Assembly (NCBI GenBank): GCA_937928585.1 | Contig: CALEZK010000285.1 | Span: 1-9,704 of the forward strand | Length of the DNA stretch: 9,704 bases | Reading direction: 5' to 3' | DNA from: an uncultured bacterium | Lineage (GTDB): Bacteria; Hydrogenedentota; Hydrogenedentia; Hydrogenedentales; SLHB01 | Shown here: positions 5,268 through 9,704 of the stretch, piece by piece | Layout: the number at the start of each line of letters is the position of its first letter | How positions within the stretch are numbered: position 1 is the stretch's first letter | Made by a program: the position numbers and the translations under genes | Notes under the pieces: generated by a model | Told to the model about the DNA's origin: nothing | Database searches by the model: none | Seen by the model: only the letters and a program-made list of their open reading frames with translations

Positions 5268-6857
5268 ATGTTTCGATGGTCGTTCTGGCGGAAGGTATTG
5301 ATAGGTCTTGCGGTTGTTCTGGCGCTTTGCGTTGCATTTCTCGCGTATCGAATGAAAGGGCCGGATCGCAGTTACCGCGTCAGCCTCGACCTGCCGGCAG
5401 CCGGCGCGCCGGCGCCGGGCGTGCTTGAAGTCGGCGTCGCCATGCGCGACATCACGCCGGACCTCTCCACCTACGACACCTGGGTAGATGCCAACGAAGA
5501 CGGCCGCTACCGCGAAAGCGACGGCGATTCGTGGCAGGACACCAACGGTAACGGCAAGCGCGACCTCGTCTGGATTGCCGGGTTCAACGACAACCGTCCC
5601 GCGAAGGGCGTGCACGACCCCCTCTGGGCGCGCGCCATCGCGTTTCGCAACAATGGCGTGACGGTGGTCATGGTGACTATCGACAGCATCGGCATCCTGC
5701 ATGAGAAATTCATCACCGTGCGCAAATCCATTGATCCCGCGCTGAAGATCGATCACATCATGTTCTCCTCCACCCACAATCACGAAGCCCCCGACACCAT
5801 GGGCATTTGGAGCAACATCGACGGCGTCGGCGCAATTCTCTGGAAAGCAAACTTCGACTTCGGCTACATGGCAAAGGTCCAACAGGCCTGCAAGGAAGCC
5901 GCGGAACAGGCCGTGCGCGAGCTGCAACCCGCCGACATGATCGTCGCGCAGGACACGATCGAACCCGAAGGCTTCGTTGACGACAGCCGCATCCCCCACG
6001 TATACGATTTGACGATTGCGTCGGCGCGGTTCGTCAAACATGGCACCGACGAAACCATCGCCACAATGGTCTCCTGGGGTAATCACGTGGAGACGCTCGC
6101 CAGCGGCAATTCGCTGCTCACCAGCGATTTCGTTCACTACCTCCGCGAAGGCATGGAGAAAGGCGTCGGCGATCCCAACGGCGCCGAGGGCTTCGGCGGC
6201 ATGTGCCTCTACTTCCAGGGCAACGTCGGCGGGCTCATGACGCAACTCCACACCACCGTCCCGCATCGCGACGGCCAACAAAAATTTGAACATGCCTCTT
6301 ACGAAAAAGCGCAGGCGCTCGGCGAAAACGTTGCCATCGTCGCCCTGAATTCGTTGCGCGGCGAAGCGATAACGAAATCCGAAAACGCAAAAGTGGCGGT
6401 TGCGGCGCAAACGATTTTCGTGCCGATGAGCGGCATGTATGGCTACGCCGTCGCGCTCGGCCTGATTCACCCCGGCTGGTACTGGGGCAAAGCGCGCACG
6501 GAAGTAAACGCGTTTCGCATCGGCGACCTCGAAATCCTCACCATTCCCGGCGAACTGTACGTTGAGATTGCGGAGGGCGGCGTCGAATCTCCCGCAGGCG
6601 CGGACTTCCCCGGCACCCCAATCGAAGTCCCGCCCTTGCGGAAGGAAATGCGCGGCAAAGTAAACATGATGATCGGCCTCGCCAACGATGAGATCGGCTA
6701 CATCATTCCGAAAACACAGTGGGACGTGGAACCGCCCTTCGCCTATGGACGCGAAAAACCGCAGTACGGCGAAGAAAACTCCGGCGGCCATGAAGTCGGC
6801 CCGGTAATTCACCGTGAGTCGCTCGCAATCTTGAAGCGTTTACACGATCTGAAGTGA
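5268..6857 (+). CDS. Neutral/alkaline-ceramidase-like metal hydrolase, membrane-anchored
   Basis: A 529-residue exported protein with an N-terminal anchor (about residues 7-27). It shows the ceramidase N-terminal-domain pattern: VGVAMRDITPD (55-65), GVHDPLWARAIAF (114-126), FSSTHNHEAPD (166-176), WGNHVET (270-276), IPGELYVEI (426-434) and NDEIGYIIPKTQW (473-485). From my knowledge of the Pseudomonas ceramidase, zinc is held by two His, a Glu and a Tyr. Matching candidates here are H170 or H172, H273, E429 and Y478, with similar spacing. The family's GDVSPN nucleophile motif is replaced by FQGNVGGLMT (316-325), so amide hydrolysis may not be its reaction. An insert at 74-99 carries calcium-type loops (DANEDGRYRESD, then DTNGNGKRD). 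Start: GGAGG at 5256-5260, 7 bases before ATG. It heads a cluster with GlpQ and a glycosyltransferase. Fold and family are fairly sure; the substrate is not. Confidence 0.8.
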   Translation: MFRWSFWRKVLIGLAVVLALCVAFLAYRMKGPDRSYRVSLDLPAAGAPAPGVLEVGVAMRDITPDLSTYDTWVDANEDGRYRESDGDSWQDTNGNGKRDLVWIAGFNDNRPAKGVHDPLWARAIAFRNNGVTVVMVTIDSIGILHEKFITVRKSIDPALKIDHIMFSSTHNHEAPDTMGIWSNIDGVGAILWKANFDFGYMAKVQQACKEAAEQAVRELQPADMIVAQDTIEPEGFVDDSRIPHVYDLTIASARFVKHGTDETIATMVSWGNHVETLASGNSLLTSDFVHYLREGMEKGVGDPNGAEGFGGMCLYFQGNVGGLMTQLHTTVPHRDGQQKFEHASYEKAQALGENVAIVALNSLRGEAITKSENAKVAVAAQTIFVPMSGMYGYAVALGLIHPGWYWGKARTEVNAFRIGDLEILTIPGELYVEIAEGGVESPAGADFPGTPIEVPPLRKEMRGKVNMMIGLANDEIGYIIPKTQWDVEPPFAYGREKPQYGEENSGGHEVGPVIHRESLAILKRLHDLK

Positions 6858-6894
6858 CGCGCGCATCGTGACACGATTATTGGAGGGCCAGAAA

Positions 6895-7818
6895 ATGCTC
6901 AGATATACCGCGTTGTTGTTGCTGCTGTGCGCAATGCCCGCACGCGCGGCGGACCCCATCGTGATCGCGCATCGCGGCGCGAGCGGATACGTCCCGGAGC
7001 ACACGCTTGAAGCCTATGCCGCCGCGCACGCGATGGGCGCGGACTATATCGAGCCGGACGTCGTGCTCACGAAGGACGCCGTCTTTATCTGTCTCCACGA
7101 CATCCATCTCGAATCCACCACCGATGTGGAAGAACAGTTCCCGGATCGCAAACGCGAAGACGGCAAATGGTACGCGGCCGATTTCACTCTCGCCGAAATC
7201 AAACAACTGCGCGTGCACGAGCGGCTGTCCAATCGATTCCCGCAAGGAAAATCGCAATTCGAAGTCCCCACCCTCGCCGAAATGATCGAACTCGTGCAGG
7301 GGTTGAACGCAACCACCGGTCGCATCGCCGGAATCTACCCGGAATTGAAACAACCTTCCTTCCACACGGCCAACGGCCTGCCGATGGAGGAAAAGTTTCT
7401 CGCGTTGCTCGCGCAATACGGTTACACCGGGAAAGACGCAAAGATATTCGTCCAATGCTTCGAACCGGAACCCCTGAAGCGCATGCGCCTCGAACTCAAA
7501 TCGGAACTGCCGCAGGTGCAGCTGCTCGGATCGGACAAGGAATTCGAAATGTTGCTCTCCAGCGATGGGATCGCCGCGATGGCGACCTACGCCAACGGAA
7601 TCGGCCCCGCGAAAGCGAGCATCGAGAAGACTCCCGACATCGTCAAGTGGGCGCACAAGAACAATCTTGTCGTGCATCCCTACACGTTGCGCGCGGATGT
7701 CGTGCCTTCCAAATACAAAACATTCGACTCCGAACTCGCACAGTTCTATGATACCTACCGTGTGGATGGTGTTTTTACCGATCACCCGGACAAAGCCGTC
7801 GCGTTCGTGAAGCGCTAG
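6895..7818 (+). CDS. Secreted glycerophosphodiester phosphodiesterase (GlpQ/UgpQ family)
   Basis: A 307-residue enzyme that should cleave glycerophosphodiesters, the deacylated phospholipid headgroups, to glycerol-3-phosphate and an alcohol. I choose the ATG at 6895 because GGAGG (6882-6886) precedes it by 8 bases and it yields a clean signal peptide, LRYTALLLLLCAMPARA, with likely cleavage at ARA/AD. A GTG at 6868 would add nine residues and has no ribosome site. The family signature is complete: HRGASGYVPEHTLEAY (from residue 26; catalytic H26 and R27), IEPDV (E53 and D55, metal binding) and LHDIHLESTTDV (H68). YPELKQPSF supplies the second metal and substrate region, and the end VDGVFTDHPDKAVAF is the usual GDPD C-terminus. 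Length and location fit periplasmic GlpQ. It begins 37 bases after the ceramidase-like gene, almost certainly in the same transcript, which suggests joint processing of envelope lipids or phosphodiesters. Confidence 0.92.
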   Translation: MLRYTALLLLLCAMPARAADPIVIAHRGASGYVPEHTLEAYAAAHAMGADYIEPDVVLTKDAVFICLHDIHLESTTDVEEQFPDRKREDGKWYAADFTLAEIKQLRVHERLSNRFPQGKSQFEVPTLAEMIELVQGLNATTGRIAGIYPELKQPSFHTANGLPMEEKFLALLAQYGYTGKDAKIFVQCFEPEPLKRMRLELKSELPQVQLLGSDKEFEMLLSSDGIAAMATYANGIGPAKASIEKTPDIVKWAHKNNLVVHPYTLRADVVPSKYKTFDSELAQFYDTYRVDGVFTDHPDKAVAFVKR

Positions 7819-7860
7819 TCCGGATTCGACAAGCGGAAGACGTTCTCAGGGGGAAGCAGT

Positions 7861-8895
7861 ATGGCAATGGCGTCGCGGTTTTGGACGACCATGTATAGCA
7901 AGTGGCGCACGGCAGGCAAGGCGCGCAAACCGGGCTACACCATCCTCATGATGGTCCCCGGCGATCTCGCGGTGTTCCTGGATCTCGCATTGGATGTATG
8001 TGGCGCGCAAGACCTCACGCATTGCGCGGAGATTCTCGTCATCCCGGATCGCCCCACGCCGGAATTCCGAAAACGCTTCGCCGCCTGCGCGGAGGAGCGC
8101 CCCAATCTTCCCCTGCGTTTTGTAATGCTTCCCTTGCTCGATCGCATGGTCACGAAAAAAATGAATCACCCCCACCACAATTACTTCCTGCAGGTGAAGA
8201 ACGGCATTGAATTCGCCAATACCTCGCATGTGCTCCTGCACGACGCTGATCTCTTCATCGTAGAACCCAATTTCCTCAAAGCGCATTACGAGGCATGCGT
8301 CGAGCGCAACCTGGTCTGTATGGGATTAAGCCCCGTATGGGACCAGTGGTATCGCGACAACAACTACGCGCACGTTACCGCGACGTGGGAGCTGCTCATC
8401 GATGTTGCATGGGCGCAACAGTTCCCGCCCTTTGAACACCACGGCCATCGCGGCGTCATCAACGGCGTCGCGCACGATTTCGACGCAACGCTCCTGCCGC
8501 AGTGCAAGACCGCCCCGGAACGCATCGGCCGCCACGACAAGGATTGGGGCTTCGTGCACTTCAACTACGTCATCAGCACTTACCGATGGTTTCAACGCGA
8601 AAAGCGCCGCTTCGAAGACACGAATTTTCGGGTCCTGCTCGTGCGCCTGTTAATCGACGCCTGCGACCGTTCGGGCTGGGTTTACGACGCACCGCCCGTG
8701 GCTGAACTGGCCAAAGGACTGCGCGATCCGTCTCGCCGGGTGACGTTCACCAAACAGGAAACGCGCAAGAATTATCCCGAGTTCCGAACAAAACTCGCCG
8801 AACTCATCGAACGCGGACGCCTTTCGGAACCGCAATGCGAAAGCATCCGCCGTGGCATAGTGCCCTTCGACAAGGCATTCGACTGGCGCCCCTGA
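7861..8895 (+). CDS. Putative GT-A-fold glycosyltransferase
   Basis: A 344-residue protein without signal peptide or membrane helices, so probably cytoplasmic or loosely membrane-bound. The best clue is VLLHDADLFIVEP (124-136), a DXD metal and nucleotide-sugar motif at the end of a hydrophobic strand, preceded by about 120 residues with alternating strands (YTILMMVPGDLAVFLDLAL, AEILVIPDRPTP) as in GT-A enzymes. HDKDWGFVHFNYVISTYRWF (225-244) may hold the late His and Asp residues of the active site. I cannot place it in a named GT family. Start: ATG at 7861 behind AGGGGGAAG (7848-7856); a second ATG at 7867 is possible. It begins 42 bases after glpQ, so it probably closes the cluster and could build or edit the glycoconjugate that the two exported hydrolases act on. 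The enzyme class is moderately sure; the linked function is inference. Confidence 0.6.
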   Translation: MAMASRFWTTMYSKWRTAGKARKPGYTILMMVPGDLAVFLDLALDVCGAQDLTHCAEILVIPDRPTPEFRKRFAACAEERPNLPLRFVMLPLLDRMVTKKMNHPHHNYFLQVKNGIEFANTSHVLLHDADLFIVEPNFLKAHYEACVERNLVCMGLSPVWDQWYRDNNYAHVTATWELLIDVAWAQQFPPFEHHGHRGVINGVAHDFDATLLPQCKTAPERIGRHDKDWGFVHFNYVISTYRWFQREKRRFEDTNFRVLLVRLLIDACDRSGWVYDAPPVAELAKGLRDPSRRVTFTKQETRKNYPEFRTKLAELIERGRLSEPQCESIRRGIVPFDKAFDWRP

Positions 8896-9075
8896 ACCAA
8901 GGGGACGGTCACGCGCACTTCGGCCTGGGGGAGAGCCGCCAGCGACGCGCTGGTGACAGTTCCCGTTGGCGCGCTTGAAGTAAGGGGATGGGCACGAGCG
9001 CTTCGGACGAGGGGACAGCCACCAGCGAAGCGCTGGTGACAGTCCCCGCAACCCAGTCCCCGCAACTACCTCAAC
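8896..9075. repeat. Cluster of GGGGAC-type palindromic repeats
   Basis: The 180 bases between convergent genes consist largely of related units. Two hairpins are clear: CCAGCG/CGCTGG (8939-8944 and 8948-8953) and the perfect 8-bp CACCAGCG/CGCTGGTG (9020-9027 and 9031-9038, loop AAG). Each is preceded by GGGG(G/A)..GAGCC or GGGGACAGCC and followed by TGACAGT(T/C)CCC. Partial units are GGGGACGGTCACGCGC (8901-8916), GGGGATGGGCACGAGCGC (8984-9001) and AGTCCCCG (9056-9063). Lying between gene ends, the cluster may also stop transcription from both sides, but no T-runs are present. I recall GGGGACTGTC-like repeats as common dispersed elements in genomes of uncultured bacteria of this sort. Confidence 0.75.
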
Positions 9076-9411
9076 TCATACCTTCCGCTCACGCCTGATG
9101 AGCAGATACACGCAACACGGCACCACCACCAGATCGATCAACACATGAAACACGCTGAATGGATTTCGGTGCATATGCAGAAAACGAATCACGCCCAGCG
9201 TACCGCCGATGGACGGCAGAATCGCCGTCAACCATAACGCCGCCCGACCTTCCCGCAACAACATGAGCCCAAGCACAAAATAAATACCGCCGAAGATCGA
9301 CGCGCCCCAGGCTGAATGCTCGCCGGGATAGAAAAACAGTTGCGCGACGTGCGTCACCCCCGATATCAGCATCAGGACCGCGGACACACGCCGCGCAACC
9401 GGTTGTTTCAT
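9076..9411 (-). CDS. Small four-TM membrane protein of unknown function
   Basis: A 111-residue protein, almost entirely hydrophobic, with four predicted helices at about 7-28 (starting ARRVSAVLMLISG), 35-52 (GASIFGGIYFVLGLMLL), 56-77 (AALWLTAILPSIGGTLG) and 84-105 (FHVLIDLVVVPCCVYLL), and a basic tail RRERKV. I choose the ATG at 9411, giving MKQPVARR before the first helix. A longer frame up to 9534 would overlap the upstream oxidoreductase and begin with non-membrane sequence. The start lies 8 bases after that gene's TGA, and only a weak GAG precedes it, so translation is probably coupled. His and Arg residues in HMHRNPFSVFH sit between helices 3 and 4. I do not recognise the family. Confidence 0.65.
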   Translation of the reverse strand: MKQPVARRVSAVLMLISGVTHVAQLFFYPGEHSAWGASIFGGIYFVLGLMLLREGRAALWLTAILPSIGGTLGVIRFLHMHRNPFSVFHVLIDLVVVPCCVYLLIRRERKV

Positions 9412-9419
9412 TTCGGCGC

Positions 9420-9704
9420 TCACGCCGTCGGTTCCGGCTCCTGCGGCCAACGCGATTTGCGGTTGGGCCGCGGGTGCTTGTTGACGTGCTTCTCTTTCTC
9501 GTTGTCCCAGAAAAGAATCTTGTCCTGACGCCACGATTCACAGCCCATCTTCGTGGCCGCCATCGCGCGATACGCTGTCTCCGCGTTGCAGTGCGTCTCG
9601 CCGCGCGTACGGCAGGCGTTCAGGAAGTTCGTCATGTGGTCTTCGCGCGCTTCGTTCTTCACGATGATCTCTTCCGCGCCATATTCTTTCTTGAACCACT
9701 CTTT
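9420..9704 (-). CDS. Gfo/Idh/MocA-family oxidoreductase, C-terminal 94 residues only
   Basis: An open minus-strand frame enters from the right edge (first visible residues KEWFKKEYGAEEIIV) and ends with TGA at 9420-9422; the 5' part is outside the window. The visible part matches the typical C-terminus of the large PVC-type Gfo/Idh/MocA proteins: EDHMTNFLNACRTRGETHC (the 'H..NFLdcvrsRk.P' motif), ETAYRAMAATKMGCESWRQ (the 'gH.s...chlgniayr' helix), then a WDNEKEKHVN segment and the end RPNRKSRWP. These enzymes are NAD(P)-dependent sugar or inositol dehydrogenases; the Rossmann domain and catalytic Lys are not visible here. It is the upstream partner of the four-TM gene. Assignment is from motif memory and is fairly secure for the family, but silent on the substrate. 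Confidence 0.75.
   Translation of the reverse strand, partial: KEWFKKEYGAEEIIVKNEAREDHMTNFLNACRTRGETHCNAETAYRAMAATKMGCESWRQDKILFWDNEKEKHVNKHPRPNRKSRWPQEPEPTA

Noticed and set aside
5142..6812. 556-codon open frame on the minus strand opposite the ceramidase-like gene
   Set aside because: Its His-, Asp- and Ala-rich product has no domain, and it mirrors the codon pattern of a convincing gene on the plus strand; it is a high-GC shadow frame.
6877..7785. 302-codon minus-strand frame opposite glpQ
   Set aside because: Shadow of a clear GlpQ gene; the product has no recognisable motif.

Overview
The window is high-GC bacterial chromosomal DNA, probably from an uncultured bacterium of the PVC/Hydrogenedentota kind. 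That placement is inference. It rests on the Gfo/Idh/MocA-type C-terminus at the right edge, the ceramidase-like exported protein with calcium loops, and the palindromic intergenic repeats; no rRNA or other marker gene is present. Eight protein genes are well or moderately supported, and one small membrane gene has its own terminator.

Left part (1-1629, minus strand): a polyprenyl-phosphate glycosyltransferase of the ArnC/GtrB/DPM1 type is followed 7 bases later by a WecD-like GNAT acetyltransferase that runs off the window. The pair looks like the start of a surface-glycan or lipid-linked-sugar operon. A 1 kb gene-free stretch (1630-2653) follows. It is strikingly G+T rich on the plus strand and holds three copies of a conserved box (two of them within 70-base direct repeats) and a cluster of three hairpins.

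Middle (2654-4635, plus strand): a tight two-gene unit encodes a 170-residue protein of unknown family and a 488-residue phage-type large terminase. All ATPase and nuclease motifs of the terminase appear intact. No portal, capsid, tail or integrase gene is visible in the window, and host-type genes lie on both sides. This isolated packaging motor is the most unusual element here. It converges on a 71-residue single-TM protein gene (4701-4916, minus) that ends at a near-ideal intrinsic terminator.

Right part (5268-8895, plus strand): a three-gene cluster with short gaps and good ribosome binding sites encodes a membrane-anchored neutral-ceramidase-like metal hydrolase, a secreted GlpQ-type glycerophosphodiester phosphodiesterase and a putative GT-A glycosyltransferase. 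Together they suggest breakdown or remodelling of lipids and glycoconjugates at the cell envelope. A 180-base cluster of GGGGAC-type palindromic repeats separates this cluster from a minus-strand pair at the right edge: the C-terminal end of a Gfo/Idh/MocA oxidoreductase and a small four-TM protein translated just after it.
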